From: Ochotona curzoniae
Taxonomy: Eukaryota > Chordata > Mammalia > Lagomorpha > Ochotonidae
Length of the DNA: 64,000 nt
Direction of reading: 5' to 3'
Assembly (NCBI RefSeq): GCF_017591425.1
Contig: NW_024466607.1
Coordinates: 8,068,501 to 8,132,500, forward strand
Part shown: positions 49,772-60,634 of the stretch, piece by piece
Numbering within the stretch: the stretch's first letter is position 1
Layout: each line of letters starts with the position of its first letter
The notes under the pieces: generated by a model
What the model was told of the DNA's origin: nothing
Seen by the model: only the letters and a program-made list of their open reading frames with translations
The model's database searches: none
Translations under genes and position numbers: made by a program

Positions 49772-50100
49772 AGGTTGACCACCTCTGATCTGAAAACATA
49801 AAATCTAAACTGCTACAAAATATGAAACATCTCGTGCACTAACATGACACTGCAAGTGTCAAAGTCCACACCTGACCTCCTATGGCAGATCACAGTCAAA
49901 ACACAAGCGCACTAAAAATCTAAGATTATCTTCAGGCTGTCTGAATGGGCTACACAGGAAAGAGACAAATACACCGTTTAGACTCGGATCTCATCCCCAA
50001 CAGACCTCATTAAGCAGATGCAAATATTCCAAGTCCCCCCAAAATCCAAAATCTGCAACGCTTCTGCTCCCAAACATTTCAGAAAAGTGATCCTCAGCAG
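49772..50100. mobile_element. Ancient Tigger-type DNA transposon copy
   Basis: GGTTGACCACCTCTGATCTG at the left end and GATCCTCAGCAG at the right are decayed inverted ends of the class whose consensus starts GGTTGAGCATCCCTAATCC. Inside, ACACCTGACCTCCTATGGCA, CAGTCAAAACACAAGCGCAC and TTTAGACTCGGATCTCATCC are in consensus order. It is non-autonomous. I recall the family as MER6/Tigger3-like but am not certain of the name. Confidence 0.7.
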
Positions 50101-50239
50101 CCATGGCGGTGTCATTTGGAAAGACTGGAGGGCCAGAACTGAGAAGGGAGTAACTACTAGGACTTCCATTTGGCTCCCTAAGTTTTATTTGTTCACAAGT
50201 GGCATGCATTCGTGAATTATCTTAAAAATAAACTGAGAG

Positions 50240-50575
50240 GGGTTCCAGCACGATAGACTAGTGGCTAAACCTCACCTTCCACACTAGAATCCCATATGGT
50301 GCCAGTTTGAGTCCTGGCTGCTCCACTTCTCATCCAGCTCCCTGCTTGTGGCCTGGGAATGCAGTCGAGAATGGCCCAAAGCCTTGGGACCTGCACCCAC
50401 ATGGGAAACTTGGAAGAAGCTTCTGGCTCCTGGCTTAGGATCAGCTCAGCTCTAGCCATAGCGGTCTCTTGGGAAGTGAACCAGGAGATGGAAAATCTTT
50501 CTCTCCTTCTTTCTGTAAATCTGCCTTTCCAAAAATCGATAAATAAATCTTTTAAATAATAAAAACAAATAAATT
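50240..50575 (+). mobile_element. CSINE
   Basis: GGGTTCCAGCACGATAGACT head, CATCCAGCTCCCTGCTTGTG, GAAGTGAACCAGGAGATGG and CTGCCTTTCCAAAAATCGAT. Confidence 0.88.
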
Positions 50576-53126
50576 GGACAATCAGACAGTAGATAGCAAG
50601 AAGGTTGAAAAGTGGGGGGTGGGGGTGGGGAACAGGTACAAAAGTAAGAAGTGTGAAAGCTGTCACCATCAAAGTGGAGTCGCTTGTGTCAACTCCAACA
50701 AAAATAAACAAATAGAGCTGGGAAGTTAGAAAAGAAAGGTTCTTACAAATGGTTGACTAGAAGTAACTGTCACAAAAGTCCACCAGAATCACCACCTTAC
50801 ATAGCGGCCACTGCAGCCTCACACAAAAAGTCCTCTGCAAGGACCTCTGCCCAGCAGCTATCAATTCATTCTCAGATTCACAGCCCTCTTTCTCTTGAAG
50901 ATATTCTTCCAAAACGTCTTACACAATTCTCATTTTTGCCTTTAAAGGGTCCCCCTTGCCACAACTTCTATGACTACACCTACAGTTTCCGTGGCATATG
51001 CGTTTCCAAGGCAACACTCAAGATTCCCACCACAAAGCTATTCCTAAACAAAACTTGATTTTACTTTGATCTTAGCTGCTCTATGATTTTCTCAGTGGAC
51101 AAAGAATTACATTTGTATCTGCCACACACCTGCCATGTGCCCAGATACTACAATCAGGAAGTGGGTTCCTAGGAGGGAAAGGGTGGCCAAAGACCTCAGA
51201 CACAACCCATCCCCACTCAAACACTGCTTCACCACAGCTCACAGTCTCTGCCTCAGCCTTCCTGCAGGTCCTTAAGTCCAGTGTCATGGGCACTGGCCCT
51301 GCCCTCCTGCAGAGCCTCAGGGACCCCCAAGCCTAAATCTGCCCCCATGGTGCTCTCTTCTGACACATCTCCTACTCCTCCCAGCTCATGGCTGCCCTAG
51401 CTGTAAACATCTTCTCCCACAGTGGAAGGGAGCCCTTGAATGCAGAAGGATGGAAGAGAAACTGCATCAATTCATGTTCTGTTGCAGTTAAGAACTGTAG
51501 TCTCAAGTCTGTCAAATATAATTGATGTTATTTTCAAAATTTTATGCTTTATACTCTAAGAATTGCTCTGTTAAGAGCTGCCTTAAAGTGAAGTTGACTT
51601 AAGGTGCAAGAGGAAAAAACAGCCCTGTGCTAGAGGAGGTCCTAATACCCAGGAAAGGGCAGGGCTTTGCTGTCTGACTCCTGCTCCAACTGCAAGGAGC
51701 CCGGGGACGGCTCACAGCCATGGTTATCCTTTCAGTTGGTCCTCCCCAGCCCAGGAGGAAGCAACAGCCAGTCACACAACCATAAAATGACACCTGGGGT
51801 TTCCTGCCTCTGGGGAGCTTTATGCATTGCTGCTCCCCACGAAACTCTCTTTTCCTACATCCAACCTATGTGGCTGGACTATGATGCCCAGATACATGCC
51901 AAACACTATTCTGGGAGTTGCTGGGAAAGTATATTTGGACGAGAGCCCCATTTAAATTGGTGGGTTATGGAAGGAGCAGGTTGTCCCTATAACATGGCGG
52001 GTCTCAGCAGCTTAGTGGAAGGCCTGACAAGAAAAGGGCTGACCTCTTCCCCCAAGAGAAGCAGAGTGCCAGCAGGCAGTCTCAAGGCTGCTCTCCTCCC
52101 TGGACTTCCATCCCATTAGCCTAGACTGTGGACTAGCGTGATGTTTCAAGCATGTGAGCCCATTCCTTCAAGTGCACATTATCTGCCATACATCTAAGTA
52201 CACTGCTCCTCAAGAGAACCCGGGCACAAGCGGTGAGCCAGACAGTCTCAAAACCAGCCTGGACGCAGCATTCCAGAAGTCACTCCCAGTGAGTATACAA
52301 ACGGAACCCGGGCACACAGGGCTGGAGCACACCCACACATCTCCCACAGCCAGCAGCCACATTGCTGACTGCACGCCCCCACTTCCCTGTACCCCAATTG
52401 CCCTAAGGCCTAGAAAAAGACCCCAGCATCCCCAGCAGGGCTGCTGGCTGGTTCTCACTAGTCCTTGGTTCCCACCATTAGATTCACTGAAAGCAAAGGG
52501 CAGTCAATGAAGCTGTAAGGTTTTCCTTATCCAGTAAGAAGAATCCTCTGAATAAAGCTCACGTCAAGGCCACGGGACCAGGAGGCACAAGGTATGGGGG
52601 CGCAGGTTTTTAGAGGGGTAACACAGCACCTGCCCATGATCACCATGAGTATAAAACTGACCCAGATTTCTTTCAGATTATACAACAGGGAGTGTGCAAT
52701 TCAAAATTCCTGAGAATAAGATCGGGGTCCCTGGAAGCAGCTCCACACATCCCTGCCGCTCTAAAACACAGGAGGCTTGGAGGCAGGCAGGCTCTGTGGC
52801 CCTTGCTCGCTCGCCATGTGATCTCCAGTCCAACTGCCTCAGCTTTTTTAGAGAGGATGTCTGCTCAGAGGCCCCTTACCGTGGCCCATTGTGGGCACCA
52901 AGAAGCAAGCAGTGCCATGAGGATGCCAGAAGCAGCTCTAGAATGTGAGGGCACAGCTACCTGGAGCCAGGCACGCAGGATGGCCAGAGAGTGCAGCAAA
53001 GGGGCAGCAGGGCTGGGCCTGGAAGCAGGAGAACACAGGGCAGGCCCGGCAGCTCAGTGGCTGAATTAGCACAGGGCCAGCTCCCTCCCTTGCTGCTAGA
53101 GAGACGCATGAGGGAAGAGGCGATAC
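50576..53126. other. Unassigned intronic DNA next to exon B
   Basis: No SINE or L1 landmarks over 2.5 kb. A G-rich stretch near 50610-50630 (GTGGGGGGTGGGGGTGGGGA) could form a G-quadruplex. An AT-rich stretch lies at 51490-51610. No exon seen. Confidence 0.5.
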
Positions 53127-53295
53127 CGACCTTGAGGGCAGGAATCTCCACACTGTCACCAAGACTGATGGAGCCCGAGAGGATGGTCCCAGTCATCACG
53201 GTGCCCTGGCCTTTGATGGAGAAGCAGTGGTCCACCGACATGAGGAACGGTCCTGATGGGTCTCTCGTTGGAATGGAAATCTGTGACGTCAGGAG
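53127..53295 (-). CDS. EEFSEC: EEFSEC internal exon B (start of EF-Tu-like domain II)
   Basis: This 169-bp coding exon encodes 56 codons plus one base on the minus strand. It starts LLTSQISIPTRDPSGPF and ends SLGDSVEIPALKV. The run SVDHCFSIKGQGTVMTGTI is the domain II entry beta-barrel motif of the EF-Tu/SelB family (EF-Tu has a similar F-S-I-x-G-x-G-T-V-x-T-G). Domain II packs on the GTPase domain and helps bind aminoacyl-tRNA. The acceptor is GTCTCTTTTCTAG and the donor is GTCG/GTATCG. Entry phase is 0 and exit phase is 1, so the split codon G.. continues as Val in the family sequence. An open frame runs past the donor to 52957, but that part is intron. The human equivalent is about residues 208-263, estimated from memory. 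Confidence 0.95.
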
Positions 53296-54009
53296 CTAGA
53301 AAAGAGACGCAGCTGCCATAGCCTGTCACGCAAAGGCAGAAGGGGCAGGGCAGGGGCAGGCAGAGGGAGAAGCCGACAAGTGGCTCCCCAAGGCCAACAA
53401 GGGAGACCCCACTGAAAAGCTGGCCCAGAAGCTCAGTCAGCTCCCAGAACGCACTGTGAGCTACTGCCTCGTCCTTGGCTCTCTGCCCGGCCTGAAGGAA
53501 AAGAACCCCTAGAGAAGTCTGATCCAGTTTCTGCTCAGGGTCACCTCATGGTCTCCTAGAGGCTGTGGCACTGGCAGTTGAAAAAGAGTACCCTGTCACA
53601 TGGCTTCCATGTTTGCCCAGCCTCATGCAGCCTGGAGGGTTTAGGGTGCTTCTCCATCCGGACCCAGGATCCAGTCAGGCCTCCTCTCCCACTGGCGCTA
53701 GCACTGGCAGGCCTGGCACCAGCTAACTCAGCCTCACCTTCTGGCCACACTCCTGCAGAAGAACTTTTCTTGTGAGGCCCCTCCTCCTCCCAGAGCCACA
53801 GTTAGCACACTGTTATGATCATCTGTTTATGGATACTCCCCTGGGAACCGAGGACTTCCACGTGTCTCCATGAGCAGGCAAGGTGCCCAAGAGGATGACA
53901 AGCGAATGAGGAAAAGCGAGGGGATGTGGGGGCAGAGTGGGGAGGAGGGCTGCTGTTAGTTGGGGCTCCCAGGGTCTGGCATGAGAGGCCAGGACGAGAG
54001 CTGTAAAGG

Positions 54010-54190
54010 GATATACGGAACCTTCTCCCGCCTGGCCCAGGGGCTGCCGTGGGCTACGGTTCCCCCAGCCTGCCTGGCCCGCCCGTCTCTCGGAACCTTC
54101 TCCCGCCTGGCCCAGGCCGGCCGCCTCTCCGGCCATCCCGCTGCCCAGGGCTGCGTGGCTCGGTTCCCCCGCCTGCCCCGTCTCTGTTGA
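54010..54190. repeat. GC-rich 75-bp direct duplication
   Basis: A 25-bp identical stretch starting CGGAACCTTCTCCCGCC is at 54016-54040 and 54091-54115. The related pieces CGGTTCCCCCAGCCTGCC and CGGTTCCCCCGCCTGCC follow each copy. The region is rich in CpG and in C-runs. Confidence 0.9.
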
Positions 54191-54239
54191 GCCTTCCTAC
54201 ACTTCCCCTCAACAGCCAGTTTTCCCCACGCCATCTATG

Positions 54240-54400
54240 TGCATGGAGATGTTGTCACAGCTAATTACCAACAAACAAATGAAAATAAAGGCTGCATTAT
54301 TTCTTTTATTTTGCTATTTTCTGATTTCATAAGGGAACAGGCTGTCAAAAAACTATTTGGTAGTACATGTTCCAAAGCCTTAGTCTTGGGACAATAATTC
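54240..54400. promoter_or_regulatory. Candidate conserved non-coding element near exon B
   Basis: An AT-rich block directly beside the GC-rich duplication, with CTAATTACC (TAATTA core at 54262-54267), AACAAACAAATG (FOX-like) and GCTGCATTATTTC. No repeat landmark. It lies about 0.95 kb upstream of exon B in transcript order. Confidence 0.28.
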
Positions 54401-54704
54401 TTTTGGAAAAGGACAGGAGATTCAAACCAGGCTTGGTCGGAGACTTATGTGGAGGTTTCTTAAAGGAATATACAAACATCCTTCAGAGCCACATTTTTGT
54501 GGATTTCACTTTAACAAAAACAACTCCCCGACCAACACACACTGTAGTGGATGAAAAAGTAGCAAAAGGCGCACCCAGAAAGTGTGTGCTTTGGGGAGTC
54601 AGTGAGCTCAGCTCAGTGCGAATCGCAGACACGGGTGCAGTGCCCAAGCTCACGCCCGAGCTGGGATCTGTAAATGCAAGGGGCCACAACGCTGAACTAA
54701 TTGA

Positions 54705-54885
54705 CCCAGTGGGCTCTGAATCCTGGCTTCAGCTCGCACTGGCTGTGAAGTCTCTGGGAAGTTAGTGGGCCTCTCGGAATCTCAGCCTTGAGACATGGCT
54801 GGGTGGAGACGTCAGGCCTCCAGGGCTGTTGTGAATGCTAACGGCCACATGCGAAGCACTTAGCACAGCAAATGCTACATAGAAC
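54705..54885 (+). mobile_element. MIR fragment
   Basis: TCTGAATCCTGGCTTCAGCT, AAGTCTCTGGGAAGTTAGTG, TGTTGTGAATGCTAACGGCC and GCGAAGCACTTAGCACAGC. Confidence 0.75.
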
Positions 54886-55646
54886 TCAACACCACGACCA
54901 TGGCAAGCAGTGCCATGCCATGCCACTGTTCTGAGCAAATGAAGCCTGTCATTTCCTCCTCACAGCAACTGCACACAGTCCATGGCAAGAGGCTAAAGCG
55001 AGGATGGCACTTGGCCGTGGTGTCAGCAAGCAGCGGAGAGCTGGTGCTGGGCCAAGACGAGCTGCCCCAGGTGTTCCACAGCGGAACTGCACAGGCCTCA
55101 CTCACTGCAGTCAAGCCCACACCATCACACATTCCCATCCACACACACACTCACACACACCCCCCACAATGGCGGTGCCCAACTGTCTGCCACCACCAAG
55201 TCTGGAACACAGCCTGAGCCTCAGGCCCTGGCTCTGAGAGGTATAGGCCTCCACGTCTTGTGACAGAAGCTGTGCTGCCCTGGCTGCTGGCCACATCTCT
55301 AGCATCCTGTCTCATGGGCCCAGCCCAGGGTGGGGCACATGGAAGGGACAGGAGCACCTAGAAGGAGTGGAGTGGATGGCACAGCCCCAAGGTTGCAGCG
55401 ACCGCTTCACCTCACCTGTGTGTAAGGGGGAGGGGGCGGCCATGACGTGCAAGTGCTTTATGGGATCTGGGACTGGAGGGGAGCTGCATGGAGGTCAGCA
55501 AGGGCTTAGCTTGGCTAAGGTGCCAGCCCAGGTTGAAAGGAGCCAATTCAGAGTCTGCCTCTCAGAGCAGAGAGGACCCAAAGGGGCCTGCCTGAGCAGC
55601 TTGGGGGCAGGGGCTATAGGGCAACCTGGGGTCAAGCCAACAGTAC

Positions 55647-55743
55647 CTCAATGAGCTCTGAGATGCCCTGTGGAGCTTCAGTTTCAGGGGCCTCCGGTCC
55701 CCCAGGCTTGGCGGCCACAGGTATAATGGGTGCACCTCGGAAC
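55647..55743 (-). CDS. EEFSEC: EEFSEC internal exon A (end of GTPase domain)
   Basis: This 97-bp coding exon belongs to the selenocysteine-specific elongation factor eEFSec, the GTPase that brings Sec-tRNA to UGA codons with SBP2 and the SECIS element. Read on the minus strand it gives one G (third base of a split Lys codon) and 32 codons, starting FRGAPIIPVAAKPGG and ending GISELIE. The PVAAKPGG stretch lies where the G5 loop of the GTPase fold is expected, and the acidic, Pro-rich stretch after it leads toward domain II. The acceptor is a pyrimidine-rich tract ending CCATCTCAG; the donor is GAG/GTACTG. The phase is 2 at entry and 0 at exit, which joins exactly to exon B. From memory of the 596-residue human protein this is about residues 176-207. 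The Ser in GISELIE is Pro in the human protein as I recall it. There is no frameshift or stop. Confidence 0.95.
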
Positions 55744-56369
55744 CTGAGATGGAAGAACAAGCAGCACCATCAGAAACCAGCAGAGAGCATCAGGCTCATG
55801 TGCAGCACATCCGCAGAGCAGCTGGCCAGGGTCACCTTGCTCTCCCTGCACGCGAGAGACGATGCAGGGGGCAACAGAGACCCCAGGAAGACATGGCTTG
55901 TGTGTGACACCAGAATTAAAAAGGGCCCTTCCGAGTTTTAATCTCCATTCTCAGAACCCCCCTTGAGGAGGCCATAGTGACCTCAGGCACAAAAACCTCT
56001 GAAGACAAGAGCCCCTTGAAGAAGGTGATAAGCATATCCCAGCGTTCTGGGAGAGCCCAGCCAGGTAAGGCTGGTGATCCACAGCCACAGCCCAGCAATC
56101 CTACCCAGACCTCGCCAGGGAAGCTCCGCCCCTTCAGGTGCATCTGCCTTTCCTACTATGACTGCCAGAAAGAGGGGTGGGGGGGCAAAAGAAAACAGAG
56201 CCCATAATCCCATCACCATGGGGAATTTTCCTCCAACCATGTCGTCACCATGTTTCCCCAAGCGGTATTTTCTCATACTGTGGTTATCGTGCACGTGTCA
56301 TTTCCCTTTCTGTTTGCTGGACTCCTGCAACATCAACGGCAGTAACTCTCTAAGCCAAGTATTCAACAG

Positions 56370-56490
56370 AGATGATTTTATTTAAACCTCTCGAAACCAC
56401 GGTGGACTTGCCACCATCCCAGAGATGAGAAAACGAGGCCCGGAGGCAGACTCATCTGGTCCAAGTTGTTGGCTTTGAACCCTCAGGACC
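56370..56490 (-). mobile_element. MIR fragment, minus strand
   Basis: CATCCCAGAGATGAGAAAAC and CTGGTCCAAGTTGTTGGCTT follow reversed MIR. Confidence 0.6.
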
Positions 56491-56940
56491 AAACTCAAAA
56501 GCAGCCGCTTGAAGCTGGACCCAGAGCTTGCACCTGACAACCTCTCTGTCTGTGTCCCCTCTCTAGGCCTCCCCTTCACTGTCATAGCTGCATAAAAGAG
56601 CAACCAGGATTTACACGCTTTTTCTTCCAAAAATATTACTTTAGAACATTTCAAATCTCCTACCCTTACAACTAACACTGTGATAAACATGTCAGTTGGA
56701 ATGACTAATATTTGTGGGGTTTTTTTTCCCCCTTGGATTTGGGATACTTAGGAAGCATAAATCTAAGGCTGAATCCACATGGGAAGATCACCGAAAATGG
56801 TGGAGTTAAAAACTTCTTCAAAGCTCCTCCTCCATAGAAACAACACCGACAAAAAATTATCAGAATCAACTTTTCAAAATTCTGGAAACTAACCAAAGGT
56901 TTGAGTAATCTTTGGAGTGTTTATTCAAGAAAAAAATGGG

Positions 56941-57265
56941 GGCTGGTCCAATGCCATAGCAGGCTAATCCTCCACCTGTGGCATCCCATATGGTGCCAGT
57001 TCTAGTCCTTGCTGCTCTACTTCCAATCCAGCTCCCTGCTTATGGCCTGAGAGAAGTAGAAGATGGTTCCTTGGGACCCTACATCCACATGGGAGACCCA
57101 GAAGAAGTTCTGGATCCTGGCTTTGGATCAGCTCATCTCTGAGCACTGAGGCCGTTCGGGAAGTGAACCAGTGGATGGAAGAGCTCTCCTTCCTCCCCTT
57201 TTTCTCTCTTTTTCTCTCCATATAATTCTGCCTTTCAAATAAAAATGAATGAATTTTTTTTTGGA
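56941..57265 (+). mobile_element. CSINE
   Basis: GGCTGGTCCAATGCCATAGC head, CCCATATGGTGCCAGTTCTA, GGGAAGTGAACCAGTGGATG and CTGCCTTTCAAATAAAAATG. Confidence 0.9.
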
Positions 57266-57372
57266 AAAAAGAAAATGAAAACAAACTGAATAATTAAGGA
57301 AATTATGAGGATGACATCACACCAGACAGGAAAAATAAAAAATAAAATTAGAAATCAGCCTTTAAAAAAATA

Positions 57373-57714
57373 GGGCCTGGCACAATAGCGTAGTGGTTAA
57401 AGTCCTTGCCTTGAAAGTGCCAGGATCCCATATGGGCTCCGGTTCTAATCCCGGTGGCCCTGCTTCCCATCCAGCTCCCTGCTTGTGTCCTGAGAAAGCA
57501 GTCGAGGGCAGCCCAAAGTTTTGGGACCCTGCACCCACGTGGAAGACCTAGAGGAAGCTCCTGGCTCCTGGCTTCGGATTGGCACAATACTGGCCATTGC
57601 GGTCACTTTGTGGAGTGAATCATCGGACGCAAGATCTTCCTTTCTGTCTCTCCTCCTCTGTATATATCTACCTTTCCAATAAAAATAAATAAATCTAAAT
57701 AATAATAATAATAA
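57373..57714 (+). mobile_element. CSINE, first of a head-to-tail run
   Basis: GGGCCTGGCACAATAGCGTA head, GGTTCTAATCCCGG, GAGTGAATCATCGGACGC and CTTTCCAATAAAAATAAATA ending in (AAT)n. Confidence 0.93.
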
Positions 57715-58050
57715 CAGGGCTTGGCACAATAGCCTGCTAGCTAAATCCTTGCCTTGCACTTCTGGGATCCAATATGGGCACCAGTTCGTGTTCCAGGTGC
57801 TCCACTGTCCTTCCAACTCCCTGCTTGTTGCTTGGGAAAGTAGTAGAGGATGGCCCAAAACCGTGGGACACTACACCCATGTGGGAGACCCGGCAGAAGC
57901 TCCTGGCTCCTGGCTCTTGGCTTTGGATTGGACTGGGTTGGCTCCAGCCGTTGTGGCCACTTGAGGAGTGAATCAGAGGATGGAAAATCTATCTCTCTGT
58001 CTCTCACTTTCTCTGCAAAACCGACTTTGCAATAACAATAATAAAAAAAC
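57715..58050 (+). mobile_element. CSINE, second of the run
   Basis: It starts AGGGCTTGGCACAATAGC right after the (AAT)n tail of the previous copy. Its end, CGACTTTGCAATAACAATAA, leads into the A-run used as target by the next copy. Confidence 0.9.
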
Positions 58051-58060
58051 CAGAAATTCC

Positions 58061-58388
58061 TGGGCCCGGCGCGGTGGCGCAAGTGGTTAAGTCCTCGCCT
58101 AGCACGCCCGGGATCCCATATGGGCGCCGGTTCTAATCCCGGCAGCCCCGCTTCCCATCCAGCTCCCTGCCTGTGGCCTGGGAAAGCAGTCGAGGACAGC
58201 CCAAAGCTTTGGGAACCTGCTCCCGCGTGGGAGACCCGGAAGAGGCTCCTGGCTTCGGATCGGCATAGTATCGACCCGTTGCGGCTCACTTGGGGAGTGA
58301 ATCATCGGACGGAAGATCTTCCTCTCTGTCTCTCCTCTCTGTGTATCCGCCTTTCCAATAAAAAATAATAAAAATAAATCTTTAAAAA
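58061..58388 (+). mobile_element. Youngest CSINE, perfect 18-bp TSD
   Basis: Full length from TGGGCCCGGCGCGGTGGCGC, B-box GGTTCTAATCC at 58129-58139, to CTTTCCAATAAAAAATAATA and the A-tail. The duplication AAAAAAACCAGAAATTCC is at 58043-58060 and 58389-58406. Many CpG sites of the head (GGCGCGGTGGCGC, GCACGCCCGG) are still intact, a sign of youth. Confidence 0.96.
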
Positions 58389-58406
58389 AAAAAAAACCAG
58401 AAATTC

Positions 58407-59180
58407 CAAAGTTAAAAAGTATAATAATCACAATGAAAAAAAAAATGTACCACAAGAGCTCAATAGCTGATCTGAGCAGTAGGAACAAAGTATCGGCAAA
58501 CTTGAAAATATGCCAAATGAAACTACCCAGTCTAAGGGAAAAAAGAGAGCAGAGCCTTAAAACGAATTTCCAAAAACTGACACATTTAAAGGGAGGAGAT
58601 CACAGTCCCAAAGGCATCGAGCCGCCACCCGCACAGCAGTCCCTACGAAGTGGGAGTTTCTGAAGGAAAAACAGTGACAAGGATAGAGATGATTTATCTG
58701 AAGAAACAGAAACTCCAGATTTGATGACAAATATTAAGCTGGATTTCCAAAAGAAGCTCAACAAATTCCAAGTGGGATAAACTCAGAGGGATCCGCACTT
58801 TGATACAGCACAAACTACAAAAGGCAAGGGCAAGGAGAGAACCCTGAAAGCACTGAGGAGCGACTCGCGGGTGCACACGCAGTCCACAGGAAGATCAGCA
58901 GCTGACTTCCCAGCAGAACCTGGAGGCCAGAAGGTAGCAGCACAGCACACTTCAGGAAGCAAGAACTGGGCAGAAAGCCTGGTAGCCAAGAGTCCTCCGT
59001 CTAGAACGCAGAATCATCACACGCCTAGCAAGTCTTAGACATATGCCCCAAATTAGTGAAAACAAGACTGACGCAAGCACAGGACCGTGCATGCTCACAG
59101 CAGCATTATCTGTGATGGCCAAAAACCCGAAATAGTGGCTGGTGTTCAAACACCAGGGAACATAAAGTTAAACTTTGCCA
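58407..59180 (+). mobile_element. Decayed, internally deleted L1 fragment
   Basis: AAGAAGCTCAACAAATTCCA, GGGATAAACTCAGAGGGATC and CTGGAGGCCAGAAGGTAGCA follow the L1 ORF1-side region. Then CATGCTCACAGCAGCATTAT and GTGATGGCCAAAAACCCGAA follow the end of ORF2. The part between is deleted. No intact frame. Confidence 0.65.
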
Positions 59181-60634
59181 CCAGATCAACCAAACCCTTG
59201 CTATAGTAGTTACAGTTCTCAAACCAATGACAGAACTATGGAATAGCTGTAATTACAATAGCCAATATTCTGATAGCTATCACTTTCAAATTATAATCAT
59301 AAATTTACAGAATCTTGAACAACCCTATAAGACAGGTAGAAAGTGTCATTACCATTTCCAGATTCAGAATCATTCATACGTTCAGCAAATACCAGCGGAA
59401 CTGGTTGGATTCCTGTGCTCACAGAACCCCACTCAATCTCACTAATGCCAGTGATCCCTGAGAGCTCACTGACTGCCACAGTGTCACGTGAAAAGCAGAT
59501 GGCGAAGCCAGGAGAAGTCTCGAGCGGAAGCTGAGGCCTCAGAAGCACTGGCCTTCCCACTGGGCTGGACTCTCCAAGTTACCCTGCAGCACCCTATACC
59601 AGGGATGCCTGCCCCTCCATCAGATGGCACCCCAGTCCTTCCAAACAGAGGACTGGTAGATGGAGCCCAATGCTACCCACTGGCCCCTGGCTCGGCACAA
59701 GTGGGGCAGAATAGTGTCATGGTCATTCTCCCTGCACCCCTTCTCTTCTGTAACAGGCCACCTGAGCCCACCTTATACCTCAGCTGCTACTGGATTCATT
59801 TTTTTTTCTTTAAAAGAATTCATGTTCTTACTTAAATACATTTTTTAAGAGGCAACCACTATCATTTACTACAAATATAAGACAGAGTAGTACTCTTCCT
59901 GGTGCCACTTCTAAGACATCCTTGGCCAACAAACTCTACTCCTGCTGCCAAACCTGCACCTGGTGTCTGACACACCGAATGCCCCCCTGAGCTCACAGGC
60001 CACACTCAAGAGGCCAGCAGTTCTATACCTTTGCTCCTACCAGCTGACCCTGAAGCTGAACGAGAGACACTCTAGTTAGGTTATCAACTTGGTAATGCCA
60101 GGTACAGTGTTTCCGTAAGAACAAAAGTTAGTGTCATGAAATGACAGCCTGGTGAGAGTAGTCTCTGAAACTGAATGCTCTGGACAGCTGTGCTAGAGCA
60201 AATCTCTTTAAAGTTTGGTGTTAAATTGTATGTAGATTAAAAATCAGAAAGAATATGAGGGGAGGTTATGGGAAAGTTCTACACTCACACTGGTTTGCAA
60301 TCCTTGCTTCACCTAAAAGAAATCAACAATGTGTGGGGCAGTAGTTTAGAGATGAAAGCCATCTTGGAATACGAGTCAGTGGGCTCATCTTGGGAGAAAA
60401 GATGGGCTAGGCAGGAGGTTGCCCGGCACATGTGGGAACGGAGTGAGGGAGACACTATGGCAGCACCAGGAAACAAGGAGCAAGCTGTTAGCCAAGTTAT
60501 TATAACACGGTAGTGAAGGACCTAGGTTGTCCTCAAGTCTACATGCTCAGCACCTCTAGAGCATGGTCAAGTGCAGGCACCTAGAAGACCTGAGGACAAA
60601 CAACCGCACGTCAAAGTGTACACAAGTCAGGAAT
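59181..60634. other. Unassigned intronic DNA
   Basis: No repeat family recognised. AT-rich unique sequence at 60070-60270 could be conserved, but nothing specific supports this. Confidence 0.45.

Larger units (their letters stand above)
1..53126 (-). other. EEFSEC: EEFSEC intron downstream of exon B, 5' part (>53 kb)
   Basis: The region below exon B contains no further recognisable eEFSec coding sequence. The family sequence after ALKV (KKVKSM, then domains II-IV) was looked for in the minus-strand open frames and not seen. The intron is therefore taken to run past position 1. The human gene is also very long with large introns, as I remember it, so this size is not surprising. Confidence 0.8.
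53296..55646 (-). other. EEFSEC: EEFSEC intron between exons A and B (2,351 bp)
   Basis: This complete intron has a GTACTG donor at 55646 and a TTTTCTAG acceptor at 53296. It contains a GC-rich 75-bp direct duplication (54016-54190), an AT-rich block with a TAATTA core (54240-54400), a MIR fragment (54705-54885) and a short impure (CA)n tract near 55139-55165. No CSINE copy is present, in contrast to the flanking introns. Confidence 0.9.

Noticed and set aside
52957..53126. Extension of the EEFSEC frame beyond exon B
   Set aside because: The reading frame stays open past the GTATCG donor, but the residues no longer match the family. It is intron read-through.
57741..58289. 182-codon minus-strand open frame
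   Set aside because: It is entirely made of the reverse translation of CSINE copies; similar frames recur at every SINE in the window.
58061..58388. tRNA-like head of the SINE as a tRNA gene
   Set aside because: A- and B-box-like motifs are present, but it is the tRNA-derived part of a SINE with an A-tail and TSD, not a functional tRNA.
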